64,000 bases of DNA from Arcanobacterium wilhelmae (GCF_029632765.1 NZ_CP121247.1:1054001-1118000); one strand, 5' to 3'. Positions 8,510 to 18,130 are shown, counted from the first letter of the stretch. Made by a program: numbers and translations. The notes: generated by a model from the letters alone, not told the origin.

Positions 8510-9945
8510 GCTTTCTCCTGTGACGGCTTGGTGATCATTGCAAAGAACATGGCATCGCTGTGGTGCAGGTCCGGCCATAGCTGAACCATCTTGTCGGTGG
8601 AATCGATAGCTACCTTTGCCTGCTGGGAGGCGAGCGGACCGGCGTCAATCAGCTGGGCATCAGTTCGCTCGAGGAACGCCTCCACTACAGCGCGCGTCTC
8701 CACCAAGTACGGCGAACACGTGGAGTAACACAACACACCACCCTCGCGAAGGGCTGCATAGCCCGAATCGAGTAGATCACCCTGGAGAACAGAAAGATCC
8801 AGCGCATCCCCCGCTTCCTTACGCCAGCGAGCCTCAGGACGACGACGGAGAGCTCCGATCCCCGTGCAAGGAGCATCGATGAGCACACGATCGTATGCGC
8901 CCGGCTCCTGAGAACCGATCTCAGCGCCGTCGCCTAGCCTCAGATCCACGATATTTTCAAATCTGCGCACCGAATCAGCGACAAGATCGAGGCGGTGCTC
9001 GTGCAACTCGTTCGCGTGGATGCGTGCCCCGCGCTTGGCCGCATACGAGGCGAGAGTTGCCGTCTTGCCTCCGGGGCCGGCACACATATCGAGCCACAAC
9101 GAATCTCGTCCCTCGATCGGAGCGTTGGCAAGCGTGCGTGCGATGAGCTGGGAGCCCTCGTCCTGAACGCCGGCGAGGCCGTCTTTGATCGCGAAGACAC
9201 GATGGGGCGCACCGGACGTCAGGAGAACAGCAGAATCGACCAGAACGCCGGGGGCAGATGTCATCGATCCACGTTCGATATCCGATTCAAGATCACCGAG
9301 TGAAATATCGCGGGCCACCAACGCCACATGGGCAGGCGTATTATCCGATTTCAGCACCGACAAGATGTCCTTGTGAGGGCGCCCCGACGCCATCAGTGCC
9401 TGCGATAGCGCGCGAATAATCCACGCGGGATGCGAAAACCAACGCGACAGGAACGCCACGGAGTTTGCCTTGCCACCGGCGTCGGCACGAATGACCTCCT
9501 GCCATTCCTTTAAACTCCGCTCAGAAACTCGATGTAAAACAGCGTTGACGAACTTCGAAGCGCCCGTTCCTACCTCGTTGCGCGCGAGAGTGACAGTCTC
9601 GTTCACTGCCGCATGCGGAGCCGTGCCAAATTCCAGGAGCTGGTGTGCTCCCATGCGGAGCAGGATACGCACCGGGAGATCTGTCTCCTCGATCCGACGC
9701 CCGCCCATACAGTGTTCGAGGATCGCATCCCACCGACCCTGCATGCGTAGCGTGCCGTACGCGAGGTTCGTGGCGTATGCCGAATCCCTCCGCCCGAAAT
9801 GCCATGCGCGAAGCTGCTTGGGCAACACGATGTTCGCGTACGCGCCATCTGCCTCCACGGCCATCAACACGTTGAATACTGCCAAGCGTGCCTTGTCCGA
9901 CGCTGACCTGCCCGGTACCCAGTTCGCGGGACGTTCCTTAGACAT
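8506..9945 (-). CDS. rsmB: 16S rRNA (cytosine-967-C5) methyltransferase
   Basis: A 479-residue RsmB/Fmu protein. The N-terminal NusB-like RNA-binding domain spans roughly residues 15-150 ([20 protein letters not shown]...[15 protein letters not shown]). The C-terminal SAM-dependent domain has [13 protein letters not shown], then the catalytic-loop motif [18 protein letters not shown], and the second cysteine in [12 protein letters not shown]. It methylates C967-equivalent rRNA using S-adenosylmethionine. Sits between fmt and rpe with short overlaps at both ends, the classical actinobacterial order. Confidence 0.96.
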   Translation of the reverse strand: MSKERPANWVPGRSASDKARLAVFNVLMAVEADGAYANIVLPKQLRAWHFGRRDSAYATNLAYGTLRMQGRWDAILEHCMGGRRIEETDLPVRILLRMGAHQLLEFGTAPHAAVNETVTLARNEVGTGASKFVNAVLHRVSERSLKEWQEVIRADAGGKANSVAFLSRWFSHPAWIIRALSQALMASGRPHKDILSVLKSDNTPAHVALVARDISLGDLESDIERGSMTSAPGVLVDSAVLLTSGAPHRVFAIKDGLAGVQDEGSQLIARTLANAPIEGRDSLWLDMCAGPGGKTATLASYAAKRGARIHANELHEHRLDLVADSVRRFENIVDLRLGDGAEIGSQEPGAYDRVLIDAPCTGIGALRRRPEARWRKEAGDALDLSVLQGDLLDSGYAALREGGVLCYSTCSPYLVETRAVVEAFLERTDAQLIDAGPLASQQAKVAIDSTDKMVQLWPDLHHSDAMFFAMITKPSQEKA

Positions 9946-10870
9946 CTTTCACCTCGAATTGAGTACGTCCGCTGAGCCCGCGGAGCCAATCTGCTGCAGG
10001 CATGTGTTTCTTCCCTGCGGGAGCAACCTGCGTCAGCTCGACATCGGTGGTGCCCGTACCAGCGAGAGCCTTCTTACCGACGAGTGCGACTTCTCCTGGT
10101 GCGAGCGAGGTCGACTCGATCGCGAGAACGGGGCCCAACTTTACCCGGGTACCACCCACGGTTGCCCACGCCCCGGGCGCCGGCGTCGTGCCGAGGATCA
10201 GATTCACGACCTCTGTGGCCGGGCGAGCAAAGTTCACGTGCGCGTTCGCCGACGTCAGCTGAGGGGCATGGGTTACCTCCCCCTCCTGTGGGCTCGCGAC
10301 GGCGGTGCCGGCAGCGAGTTCGTCGAGCGTGCGTGCAAGGTGTTCGGCACCCGAGACCGCGAGCATGTTCAGGGCCTCGCCTGCCGTCATTGACGGATCA
10401 CGAGGGAAGGTTTCAATCGAGAACACGTCTCCCGTATCCAAGCCGGCCTCGATACGGAACGTTGCGGTGGCGATCTGCGGATCACCCGAAATGATCGAGT
10501 ACTGAACCGGTGCAGCTCCGCGCCAGCGCGGAAGCGCCGAAAAGTGCAGATTGATCCAACCGTGAACGGGGACATCAAGCAACGCTTGAGGGATGATCAA
10601 CCCGTAGGCGACGACGGCGACCGCCTCAGGTACGTAGGCAGCGATCTGCGCCTGAACCTGCGGATCTTTCAACGTCGACGGCGACAAAACTGGCACACCG
10701 AGTTCCTCGGCGACCACCTGAACGGGCGACGGGGTTAGCACACGCTTACGACCAACAGGCGCCGGGGCGCGGGTGAGCACAGCCACCACCTCGTGGCGCT
10801 CGGCCAGCAGACGCAGAGCAGGGACAGATGTTTCTGGAGTTCCAGCAAAAATGATTCGCACGGACCCCAT
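9938..10870 (-). CDS. fmt: Methionyl-tRNA formyltransferase
   Basis: A 310-residue enzyme that formylates initiator Met-tRNA using 10-formyltetrahydrofolate. Motifs: IIFAGTPETSVPAL at the N-terminus, the active-site segment INLHFSALPRWRGAAPVQ (Asn-His catalytic pair and folate loop), and GLDTGDVF. The C-terminal domain contains VNLILGTTPAPGAWA. Start at ATG 10870 giving MGSVRIIFAG; AGGAGG lies about 10 nt upstream. A longer frame exists but has no similarity. The 3' end overlaps rsmB by 8 nt. Confidence 0.96.
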   Translation of the reverse strand: MGSVRIIFAGTPETSVPALRLLAERHEVVAVLTRAPAPVGRKRVLTPSPVQVVAEELGVPVLSPSTLKDPQVQAQIAAYVPEAVAVVAYGLIIPQALLDVPVHGWINLHFSALPRWRGAAPVQYSIISGDPQIATATFRIEAGLDTGDVFSIETFPRDPSMTAGEALNMLAVSGAEHLARTLDELAAGTAVASPQEGEVTHAPQLTSANAHVNFARPATEVVNLILGTTPAPGAWATVGGTRVKLGPVLAIESTSLAPGEVALVGKKALAGTGTTDVELTQVAPAGKKHMPAADWLRGLSGRTQFEVKDV

Positions 10871-10944
10871 TCTACTGCCACCTCCTGCCTTTTCTGACGT
10901 GCATACGACCGGTAACGGCGTGAGATCGCTCCCCCGCGATGCCA

Positions 10945-13017
10945 TCACAGCATCGAATCGACCTTCACTCGAACACTTGGCGCACTGTGATCCGCGGCAA
11001 CCTCGCGAAGAGCCGCCGCGATCAGTGCCGTACGTTGCACACGATCCGCCTCCTCAAACCGTAAAAACACCGTGAGATTGTTTCCCTTCGCCGGTTGCGG
11101 ACCTAGAACGCTCATTCCCGGAATAACCCCGTGGGCGCCACCGGTGAGCACCGCCTCCAATGGCACCTCGCTCTCCATTGCTAATCCCGATGCAAGGGCA
11201 CGGTTGCGCAGTGTGGCCAGGAAACGCCGCAGATCATCCCATTGCCCCGTCACTTCGCACCACACCGACAGTGGTGGCTGCCCCAACGACGCTCGTTCGC
11301 GCAGTTGCTCTGCCTGCCACTCATCCCACGGCGCATCCACAAGCTGAACGAGTTCGCGCGGCGCGTTGCCGACGATCAGGAGTTTACCACCGTCGCGACG
11401 GGTGCGAATGCGTGCCGCCGTATGAGCGAGCGAGCGAAGGAAGTACGTGTGGGCATCGAGATGTGCAGAATGCAGGAGGTAGCCGGAATCGATGATAACG
11501 CCAGCAGAATATCCGCCAACCAGGCTCGGCTCAGCGCCAGGCGTGGAGACGACGATGCGCGGTTTGGAATCGATCGGAGCCGGCGGCGCGCCCACGCGCG
11601 GAAAGTGGATGGGGACATCGCGGAAAGCGCGGCCGATCTCTTGTGCTGTGCGGTTCGAGCCAATCCTGACCGCTCTGAGCTTTGTAAACCCGCAATGCCG
11701 GCAGACGAACGGATCTGCAGGTTGACCGCACGTCGAGCATCGAGGTGGCGCATCAGGAGAATCGATCCCGAGCGTGCCACCGCATTCCGTACACTGAGCA
11801 ATATTTCGACACCTCGCACACGCGACCACCGGGATATATCCGGCGCGGGGAACAACCACCAGGACGGGCCCACTCTCAAGGCCTTCACGGACAACCGCGA
11901 AAAGTGATGAGGGCATGCGCGACCATGGCGCAGATTCGAAGGCGAAATCCGCGGCGTTGAGAATGTGCGGAGCGCTTGAGTGGTTCCACACTCGGGGAAC
12001 AATTTGATCCACATTGCGTGTTGCTGCTAACGGAAGCGACGGAGCGTAGCTCAGCGCAATAAAAGCGCAGCCTTCGAGCTCACTGCGCGTGCTGAGAATT
12101 TCGCGGACGTGGACATACGGGCTACGAGGCTCGCGCATCGCGCTATGGTGCTCGTCCACCATGACCACGCATCCCAGGTTCTCGACCGGTGCCCACGCAG
12201 CGTTTCGCGTACCGACGACGATGCGCGCATGGCCGAACCTCACTGCGAGGAACTGTTGATAACGTGCCGCGTGGTCCGATTGCGCCACCATGGTGGCAAC
12301 AGGCTCTCCAAGATCGCTCAGTTGCTGCGCGAGAGCATGGGCAGTTGCGGGAGTCGGAACGACGACGAGGGCGCTCTTCCCTACTGCCAGGCTCGCCTCG
12401 ATCACTGGGCTGATGAGCCCGATGAGCCGGTGGCCCGGTGCTATCCGTACGGACGCAATGTACCGCCCGCCTTCCGCAAGATGAGAGAACAGTGCTTCAC
12501 CGCCTGCGTATTCACCCCAGATGCCCATCTGCGCCTTTTGCGTACGCAACGGGAAACGTGGAGCGAGGGATTCGTCGAATTCCTTCTCGGTTCGGGCATG
12601 GCGTTGCGGAATCGCGAGCCTGAGACAATCGGAAACAGGTGCCGCCTGGCGTGCCGCAATCTGTTCACACAGCCGAAGGACTTCGGGGCTGAGCACAGGA
12701 ACATCCGAGTACACCCGCGAGATGGGGCGTAACGCGCCGGCCACAGTGGTGACGGAATCACGAGCAACAATGAACGCATCAACTTTCCGTTGCCCCACCG
12801 GGACCACGACGCGTGCACCGACGCGAACCGAATTGAACTTCTTCGGAATCTCGTAATCGAAAATGCGATCCATGTGAGGCTGGGGCATATCCAACCGCAC
12901 ATGAGCAACCGGAGATTCGACCTCACCCGTGAGGGTACGATGCACAGGCTCAAGAGCAAGAAGCTGCTCTTGAGCCTGTGCATCACCTAACGTGAAGAGA
13001 TCGTCCATACCGTTCAT
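10945..13017 (-). CDS. priA: Primosomal protein PriA, helicase-deficient actinobacterial type
   Basis: A roughly 690-residue PriA involved in replication restart at stalled forks. The N-terminal DNA-binding region is present (ARVVVPVGQRKVDAFIV), and the zinc module is intact with four Cys pairs in CARC, CTEC, CSTC and CRHC. However, where other PriA proteins have the Walker A loop, this one reads RIAPGHRLIGLISP, and the Walker B box is VVMVDEHHS, so ATPase activity is unlikely. Loss of helicase motifs is known for actinobacterial PriA. The start is uncertain: ATG 13017, GTG 13035 or ATG 13007. A perfect 20-bp inverted repeat lies in codons 12-26. Confidence 0.92.
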   Translation of the reverse strand: MNGMDDLFTLGDAQAQEQLLALEPVHRTLTGEVESPVAHVRLDMPQPHMDRIFDYEIPKKFNSVRVGARVVVPVGQRKVDAFIVARDSVTTVAGALRPISRVYSDVPVLSPEVLRLCEQIAARQAAPVSDCLRLAIPQRHARTEKEFDESLAPRFPLRTQKAQMGIWGEYAGGEALFSHLAEGGRYIASVRIAPGHRLIGLISPVIEASLAVGKSALVVVPTPATAHALAQQLSDLGEPVATMVAQSDHAARYQQFLAVRFGHARIVVGTRNAAWAPVENLGCVVMVDEHHSAMREPRSPYVHVREILSTRSELEGCAFIALSYAPSLPLAATRNVDQIVPRVWNHSSAPHILNAADFAFESAPWSRMPSSLFAVVREGLESGPVLVVVPRAGYIPVVACARCRNIAQCTECGGTLGIDSPDAPPRCSTCGQPADPFVCRHCGFTKLRAVRIGSNRTAQEIGRAFRDVPIHFPRVGAPPAPIDSKPRIVVSTPGAEPSLVGGYSAGVIIDSGYLLHSAHLDAHTYFLRSLAHTAARIRTRRDGGKLLIVGNAPRELVQLVDAPWDEWQAEQLRERASLGQPPLSVWCEVTGQWDDLRRFLATLRNRALASGLAMESEVPLEAVLTGGAHGVIPGMSVLGPQPAKGNNLTVFLRFEEADRVQRTALIAAALREVAADHSAPSVRVKVDSML
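12939..12984. repeat. Perfect 20-bp inverted repeat inside the priA coding sequence
   Basis: Arms at 12939-12958 and 12965-12984 are exact reverse complements with a 6-nt loop (12959-12964). The structure lies about 35-80 nt into the priA frame and encodes part of DAQAQEQLLALEPVHR. No U-run follows on either strand, so it is not a standard terminator. In mRNA it would form a very stable hairpin close to the initiation region. Confidence 0.9.
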
Positions 13018-13062
13018 GCCAAAATTGTGGCACACGGGTATGACAATTTTTCGCGATCACTT

Positions 13063-14253
13063 TTACAACGCGGCAAGAAGATCCTTGACTCGATCCGTAC
13101 GCTCCCAGGTGAACTCGGCGTCGTCACGGCCAAAGTGCCCATATGCGGCCGTCTCCTTGTAGATCGGGCGCAAGAGATCCAGATCACGGATAATCGCTGC
13201 CGGGCGTAGATCGAATACCTTATTCACGGCAGCAGCAATGCGTGCCGGATCGGCCTTCTCCGTGCCAAAGGTTTCCACGCGAACCGACACCGGGTGCGCG
13301 CGGCCAATCGCATACGCCACCTGCACTTCGCAACGGTCAGCCAGCTCGGCAGCAACCACATTCTTTGCCACCCAACGAGCTGCGTAAGCAGCAGAGCGAT
13401 CCACCTTCGACGGATCCTTCCCCGAAAAAGCGCCGCCGCCGTGGCGAGCCATCCCGCCATACGTATCAACGATAATCTTGCGCCCGGTCAGCCCGGCGTC
13501 GCCCATCGGGCCACCCACAACGAAACGGCCAGAGGGGTTGACGAGAAGCGTGAAATCGTCGTCGGCAAAATCGGGAGCATACTTGGCAAGCACCGGAAGC
13601 ACAACATGCTCGCGAATCGCGTTCGACAGCCACTCCTGGCTCACATCCGGATCGTGCTGGGTGGAGATAACAACAGTCTCCAACGAAACGGGACGGCCGT
13701 CGTCGTAGTTTACCGTGACCTGGGTCTTGCCATCGGGGCGAAGGCCCGGGACAACGCCGTCACGGCGCACCTTCGTGAGCCGTTCGGCAAGACGATGCGC
13801 CAGGAAAATCGGCATCGGCATAAGTTGCGTTGTCTCGTTCGAGGCGTAGCCGAACATCAGGCCCTGATCACCGGCACCCTGACGGTCCAGAGGATCCACC
13901 TCACCTCCCGAGCGCGCCTCGAGCGAATCGTGAACACCGCCGGCGATGTCTGGCGACTGAGCGTCGATTGAGACAGATACGCCGCACGAGTTGCCATCAA
14001 AACCGACAGCCGACGAGGTGTAGCCAATCTCGGTGACGACGTCGCGAACAATCTGCGGGATCTCGACGTATGCCTCTGTGGTGATCTCGCCGGCCACGTG
14101 TACCTGGCCGGTCGTCACGAGGGTCTCAACTGCCACGTGAGCCCTCGGATCTTCAGCCAGAATGGCATCCAGGATCGCGTCCGAGATTCGATCGCTGACC
14201 TTGTCGGGATGTCCTTCCGTCACCGACTCCGACGTGAAAGGCTGCAGTGCCAT
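13063..14253 (-). CDS. metK: S-adenosylmethionine synthetase
   Basis: A 396-residue enzyme making S-adenosylmethionine from methionine and ATP. The start [29 protein letters not shown] is diagnostic. Also present are [12 protein letters not shown], the Gly-rich P-loop-like segment [21 protein letters not shown] and [22 protein letters not shown]. Length matches the bacterial family. RBS GAGGAAAG precedes ATG 14253. It lies between coaBC and priA; 40 nt separate it from coaBC and no SAM riboswitch is seen there. Its product feeds the methyltransferase RsmB encoded nearby. Confidence 0.98.
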   Translation of the reverse strand: MALQPFTSESVTEGHPDKVSDRISDAILDAILAEDPRAHVAVETLVTTGQVHVAGEITTEAYVEIPQIVRDVVTEIGYTSSAVGFDGNSCGVSVSIDAQSPDIAGGVHDSLEARSGGEVDPLDRQGAGDQGLMFGYASNETTQLMPMPIFLAHRLAERLTKVRRDGVVPGLRPDGKTQVTVNYDDGRPVSLETVVISTQHDPDVSQEWLSNAIREHVVLPVLAKYAPDFADDDFTLLVNPSGRFVVGGPMGDAGLTGRKIIVDTYGGMARHGGGAFSGKDPSKVDRSAAYAARWVAKNVVAAELADRCEVQVAYAIGRAHPVSVRVETFGTEKADPARIAAAVNKVFDLRPAAIIRDLDLLRPIYKETAAYGHFGRDDAEFTWERTDRVKDLLAAL

Positions 14254-14293
14254 ATTCTTTCCTCGTTTCCGTTAAAAATTCGCCGCAACAAGC

Positions 14294-15562
14294 CTACCGC
14301 GCCCCGCGCAGCTTCTCCACGATCGCATCCGCAATTGCGGCAGTTACCTCAGATTTTGCGCCCTGGGCGCGAGCAATTTCGTTGCCGATAGAATCAACGA
14401 TCGTCACCAACGTCTCGACCTCGCCAAACCCTGTATCTCTGCCGACTTCGTTGATGACTAGCAAATCGGCGCCCTTGCGCTGAGCCTTCGCGATTCCGTA
14501 CTCGAGTGCAGTATGCTCACCATCGCCAGTTTCTGCGGCAAAACCGACCACGACTTGACCACTGCGCCGACGATGGTGTGCCAAATCTGCAAGGATATCT
14601 GGGTTTTCTTCGAGTTCGAGTGAGAGCGCCCCTGACCGCTTGATCTTGGTCTCAGACGCCGCGACCCGATAGTCCGAAACTGCTGCCGCCATGACGACGA
14701 CGTCGGCCTGCGCGGCTAGGTTCTCCATCGCAGCTGCCAGCTCCCGGGCCGTTTCAACGCTGATGATCGTTGCGCCAGGAAGCTCATCGGCGGCACCCGC
14801 AACGTTCGCGGCAACGAAGGTCACAGCCGCGCCGCGCGACATCGCGGCTTTCGCGAGCTCAAGCCCCATCCGTCCAGACGAGCGGTTACCGATAAACCGC
14901 ACCGGATCGATGGGCTCGCGTGTTCCCCCAGCGGAAATCGCCACGCGCATTCCGGCAAGCTCCGACGACGTGGCCCCACTAAAACCTCGAGAAACGAGGT
15001 TCTCGATCGCGAGGAGAGCGATCGCTTCTGGCTCCATCATTCTGCCTGCGCCAGAATCCTTGCCCGTGAGCCTGCCAGAAACAGGGCCAGCAAAAATGAC
15101 GCCACGCGAGCGTAACGTCTCGATATTCGCCACCGTGGCAGGATGCTCCCACATTTGCGTATGCATGGCTGGAGCGACAATCAGCGGGCACGTGGCAACA
15201 AGTGCAGAAGCGGTGAGCATATTATCGGCAATGCCAGCAGCAAGCTTCGCAATCGTATTGGCCGTGGCAGGCGCAACGATGAAAAGATCTGCACCAGCTC
15301 CCGTACGCACGTGCGCCACCTCATCGGCGGCTTCGGGAACGTGAACATGCGCCGGGTGGCCCGACAGTGCCTCCCACGTGGTCGCACCGACCATCTCCAG
15401 CGACGCCGGAGTGGGAACCACGCGCACGTCGGCGCCCCATTCCTTCAGCCGGCGAAGCAGAATTGCCGCCTTGTATGCGGCAATTCCGCCACTGACACCA
15501 AGTAGCACTCGAGGTCGAAAAACGCCTCCCAGTTGGGAGGCATTTTTGTTCACATTCGCCAT
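14294..15562 (-). CDS. coaBC: Bifunctional phosphopantothenoylcysteine synthetase/decarboxylase
   Basis: About 422 residues combining CoaC (N-terminal flavoprotein decarboxylase) and CoaB (C-terminal ligase) in coenzyme A synthesis. CoaC motifs: LLGVSGGIAAYKA, the VAPATANTIAKLA helix and the substrate-clamp segment APAMHTQMW. The CoaB part begins with RVAISAGGTREPIDPVRFIGNRSSGRMG and includes VVMAAAVSDYRV and VVGFAAETGD. Start at ATG 15562, 7 nt after the rpoZ stop. The rpoZ-coaBC-metK order is typical for actinobacteria. Confidence 0.96.
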   Translation of the reverse strand: MANVNKNASQLGGVFRPRVLLGVSGGIAAYKAAILLRRLKEWGADVRVVPTPASLEMVGATTWEALSGHPAHVHVPEAADEVAHVRTGAGADLFIVAPATANTIAKLAAGIADNMLTASALVATCPLIVAPAMHTQMWEHPATVANIETLRSRGVIFAGPVSGRLTGKDSGAGRMMEPEAIALLAIENLVSRGFSGATSSELAGMRVAISAGGTREPIDPVRFIGNRSSGRMGLELAKAAMSRGAAVTFVAANVAGAADELPGATIISVETARELAAAMENLAAQADVVVMAAAVSDYRVAASETKIKRSGALSLELEENPDILADLAHHRRRSGQVVVGFAAETGDGEHTALEYGIAKAQRKGADLLVINEVGRDTGFGEVETLVTIVDSIGNEIARAQGAKSEVTAAIADAIVEKLRGAR

Positions 15563-15569
15563 AGCGGAA

Positions 15570-15839
15570 TTACTTGCCGTCCGACGACATGTTGAGCTTA
15601 TCTTCCACGATCTCCTCAAGAGCGAGTGAGAGCGGCTTATCCTCAGGGACCGATGGAACCAGCGGGCCGACGACGGTGATGTTGCCATCGCCGGACTTGA
15701 GCTCCTGGCGGTACTCGTTGATCTGGCGTGCGCGAGCTGCACCATACACGGCGAGCGTGTACTTGGAATCCACGCGCTCGAGCAGATCGTCAATAGCCGG
15801 CTTCGTAATGCCCTCAGGGTTTGGGGTCGTTCCGTACAT
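15570..15839 (-). CDS. rpoZ: RNA polymerase omega subunit
   Basis: An 89-residue omega subunit that helps assemble RNA polymerase by binding the beta-prime subunit. The conserved core is DDLLERVDSKYTLAVYGAARARQINEYRQ, followed by the PLSLALEEIVEDKL helix. A GGAGGCACG Shine-Dalgarno precedes ATG 15839. Placed between gmk and coaBC, as in many actinobacteria and firmicutes. Confidence 0.96.
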   Translation of the reverse strand: MYGTTPNPEGITKPAIDDLLERVDSKYTLAVYGAARARQINEYRQELKSGDGNITVVGPLVPSVPEDKPLSLALEEIVEDKLNMSSDGK

Positions 15840-15869
15840 CGTGCCTCCTTCAGTCAGCGAAACTTAAGT

Positions 15870-16451
15870 CTACTCGTCTACGCCAAGAATTTGCAGTAGC
15901 TCATCGGTGGCCTGAGCCACTGTATCGTTCACAACGATGTAATCGAACTCAGACTCCGCAGCGAGCTCGACCTTGGCTGTTTCGAGACGACGTTGCTGAT
16001 CCTCCTGGGTTTCCGTTCCACGGGCGCGGAGCCGGTACTGCAGATCTTCGAACGACGGCGGTGCGAGGAAAATCTGAATCGCCTCGGGCATCGATTCGCG
16101 AACCTGACGCGCGCCAGCGAGATCGAGTTCCAAAATGACCGTTTTTCCTGCCGCGAGAGCATCTTCAACAGGTTTGCGCGGAGTGCCATACCTGTGCATG
16201 CGATGAACGACAGCCCATTCGAGCATCGAACCAGATTCGACCATCTCATCGAACTGTTCATCACTGACGAAGTAGTAATCGACACCGTCGCTCTCCCCTG
16301 GACGTGCCGGTCGGGTAGTTGCAGAAATCGAATACCACAGCTGGGGAGCACGCGCGAGGAGTTCCTTGAGCACAGTCCCTTTACCCACAGCAGTGGGCCC
16401 AGAAATCACAAATGCTTGCATACGATCAATAGTGCCACGTTCATCGCTCAC
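15870..16451 (-). CDS. gmk: Guanylate kinase
   Basis: A 193-residue kinase converting GMP to GDP. It has the P-loop ISGPTAVGKGTV, the GMP-binding segment SISATTRPARPGESDGVDYYFVS, and the lid region RLRARGTETQEDQQRR. The start is either the GTG at 16451 or the ATG at 16421. I favour GTG 16451: no Shine-Dalgarno is seen, but TATTTT at 16459-16464 (minus strand) is 7 nt upstream, as in a leaderless transcript. That hexamer overlaps the foot of the mihF terminator hairpin. Confidence 0.95.
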   Translation of the reverse strand: MSDERGTIDRMQAFVISGPTAVGKGTVLKELLARAPQLWYSISATTRPARPGESDGVDYYFVSDEQFDEMVESGSMLEWAVVHRMHRYGTPRKPVEDALAAGKTVILELDLAGARQVRESMPEAIQIFLAPPSFEDLQYRLRARGTETQEDQQRRLETAKVELAAESEFDYIVVNDTVAQATDELLQILGVDE

Positions 16452-16459
16452 ACCAAGAA

Positions 16460-16503
16460 AAATACGCGGTGGCGGTGAGAGACTTCACCGCCACCGCGTA
16501 TTT
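16460..16503 (-). terminator. Terminator after mihF
   Basis: A perfect 19-bp hairpin (16460-16478 with 16485-16503, 6-nt loop). On the minus strand the stem runs into TTTCTT, giving a rho-independent terminator 11 nt after the mihF stop. Its base overlaps the proposed gmk -10 hexamer. Confidence 0.85.
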
Positions 16504-16514
16504 CACGAGACTGA

Positions 16515-16826
16515 TCAGCCAAACAGTTCGACCAATGCTTTCGCTTGATGCGGCCCAAGGCCGCCCACTCGACGTGAGGGAGCGATGTTGACAGATTCCA
16601 TGATCGCTTGCGCCTTTGCATCGCCGATTCCCGGCAGCGACATCAGCAAAACAGACACTTTCAGTTTGCCTGCGATAACGTCCGTCTTTGCAGACTCGAG
16701 CACTGTGGACACCTTCACTTCACCAGCCTTCAGCTTTCGCTTGAGCTCTGCACGTTGAGCGCGGACCGCCGCCGCCTTTTCCAACGCTGCCTTGCGCTGT
16801 TCAGGGGTGAGTACGGGAAGAGCCAT
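16515..16826 (-). CDS. mihF: Actinobacterial integration host factor (mIHF)
   Basis: A 103-residue nucleoid-associated DNA-binding protein, unrelated in sequence to the HU/IHF fold of proteobacteria. The N-terminal helix (LTPEQRKAALEKAAAVRAQRAELK) and the DNA-binding part (MSLPGIGDAKAQAIME, then RRVGGLGPHQAKALVELFG) match the family, with GIGDAKA in place of the more usual GxGKxRA. Start at ATG 16826 (MALPVLTPEQ): AGGAGG lies 5-6 nt before it and too close to the ATG at 16829. The next gene is gmk, the standard order in actinobacteria, here separated by a terminator. Confidence 0.95.
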   Translation of the reverse strand: MALPVLTPEQRKAALEKAAAVRAQRAELKRKLKAGEVKVSTVLESAKTDVIAGKLKVSVLLMSLPGIGDAKAQAIMESVNIAPSRRVGGLGPHQAKALVELFG

Positions 16827-17038
16827 CATAGCCTCCTGGAAACAAATAGACGCGAAGTTGTTTGTTACATATCTTATGGAGATTAAGGGCGTCATGTGGC
16901 TGTTCAGCTTGGGTAAATGTGCCCACTGTGAATTGCAGGAACGTTTGCGCAGGTCAGCGCGACGAGCCATGAAACAACTTTCACGATTTTGCATTCCTCA
17001 GGCTGTTGCAGCGTCCACATTTTGAGACAGTCCAAAAA
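16827..17038. other. Intergenic region upstream of mihF
   Basis: About 210 nt, visibly A+T-richer than its surroundings, between the nusB terminator and mihF. On the minus strand the segment around 16866-16880 carries TAAGAT/TATGTA-like hexamers that could be the mihF promoter, leaving a leader of roughly 35 nt. I see no RNA gene or conserved open frame here. Confidence 0.35.
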
Positions 17039-17070
17039 GGCTGGGTGGTCGCAAAAGCAACCACCCAGCC
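17039..17070 (-). terminator. Rho-independent terminator after nusB
   Basis: An 11-bp stem (17039-17049 with 17060-17070) plus 2 further pairs around one mismatch, with an AAAA/TTTT loop. On the minus strand it is followed directly by TTTTT. It lies 27 nt past the nusB stop and ends the shikimate-efp-nusB run. Confidence 0.92.
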
Positions 17071-17096
17071 TGCAAACTCACAAAATGAGCGAGGTT

Positions 17097-17573
17097 TTAG
17101 TTCTCCTCAGATTCGCGTCCAGAGTTTTCTAGCTCCCAGATCTCTGCGACGCGGTTGAGAATACCCATCGTAAATGAGACCGACTTTTCGGTTGAGAACT
17201 CGCGAGCAAGTGACGCAACTTCGTTGATCACTACTGGTCGATCAACATCGAGGTTCATTAGTTCCGTTGCGCCCAATCGCAACAGGTTGCGATCCACAAT
17301 GGCCATACGATCTAAAGCCCACGAACCCGACGCCGCCTCAATCATTGAATCGACGTTCTCAGCGTTGTCAAGGTAGGCCTTCACAATCTGAACGCCATAC
17401 TCGCCAATCGGAACCTGATGAGTCGATTCGACCTTGCGCGACTCCAACAGATCGAGCGCCTCACCGGCTCTCATCTGCTTGAAATCGATCTCGAACAGCA
17501 CATCGAGTGCGCGCTGACGCTGCGCGGACCGTCCCTTACGCCGCCCGTCGCGGCGAGACTTCGGCTCCGACAT
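17097..17573 (-). CDS. nusB: Transcription antitermination factor NusB
   Basis: A 158-residue all-helical RNA-binding factor acting with NusE/S10 on boxA elements of rRNA operons. Core segments are RQRALDVLFEIDFKQ near residue 18, DRMAIVDRNLLRLGATELM and RPVVINEVASLAREFSTEKSVSFTMGILNRV. Its ATG shares one nucleotide with the efp stop (TGATG), so it is translationally coupled to efp. The C-terminus is short and acidic. Followed by a strong terminator. Confidence 0.96.
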   Translation of the reverse strand: MSEPKSRRDGRRKGRSAQRQRALDVLFEIDFKQMRAGEALDLLESRKVESTHQVPIGEYGVQIVKAYLDNAENVDSMIEAASGSWALDRMAIVDRNLLRLGATELMNLDVDRPVVINEVASLAREFSTEKSVSFTMGILNRVAEIWELENSGRESEEN

Positions 17574-18130
17574 CAGGCGCGCGTCAGGTACTCGCCAGTG
17601 CGGGTATCGACCTTGATCTTGTCGCCTTCGTTGATGAAGAGCGGCACCTGGACCTCGTAGCCGGTCTCAACAGTAGCCGGCTTCGTGCCCGCGTTCGAAC
17701 GATCACCCTGCAGACCCGGCTCGGTAAACGTCACTTCGAGAACAACCGACGCCGGAAGCTCGATGAACAGCACGGTTCCTTCGTTAGTTGCCACGACGGC
17801 GTTCTGGTTCTCCAGAAGGAAATTCTTGTTGTCGCCAATGACCTCAGCCGAGATCGGGAGCTGCTCGTAGGTATCGAGATCCATGAACACGAAATCCGTG
17901 CCGTCATTGTAGAGATACTGCATGTCGCGGCGATCGACCGTAGCGGTCTCAACCTTCACGCCCGCATTAAAGGTACGATCCACATTCTTGCCCGAGAGAA
18001 CGTTCTTCAGCTTGGTGCGCACGAACGCCGGCCCCTTACCCGGCTTGACATGCTGGAACTCAACAACCTGCCACAGCTGGTTGTCGATCTTCAGCACCAT
18101 GCCATTCTTCAACTCGTTTGTTGTTGCCAC
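17573..18130 (-). CDS. efp: Translation elongation factor P
   Basis: A 185-residue EF-P, which relieves ribosome stalling at polyproline stretches. The three beta-barrel domains are recognisable: [32 protein letters not shown] with the loop lysine that may carry a modification, the middle [13 protein letters not shown] region, and the C-terminal [17 protein letters not shown]. Start chosen at GTG 18130 ([10 protein letters not shown]), preceded by AGGAAGAAGG. The reading frame extends upstream but without similarity. A TATGAT hexamer at 18170-18175 (minus) could be its -10 element. Confidence 0.96.
   Translation of the reverse strand: MATTNELKNGMVLKIDNQLWQVVEFQHVKPGKGPAFVRTKLKNVLSGKNVDRTFNAGVKVETATVDRRDMQYLYNDGTDFVFMDLDTYEQLPISAEVIGDNKNFLLENQNAVVATNEGTVLFIELPASVVLEVTFTEPGLQGDRSNAGTKPATVETGYEVQVPLFINEGDKIKVDTRTGEYLTRA

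Noticed and set aside
10945..13017. priA as a mutated pseudogene because the helicase motifs are lost
   Set aside because: The frame is full length, the zinc cysteines are intact, and loss of helicase motifs is an established feature of actinobacterial PriA.
14210..14293. Possible SAM riboswitch next to metK
   Set aside because: Only about 40 nt separate coaBC and metK and no SAM aptamer core is present; metK is simply in an operon.
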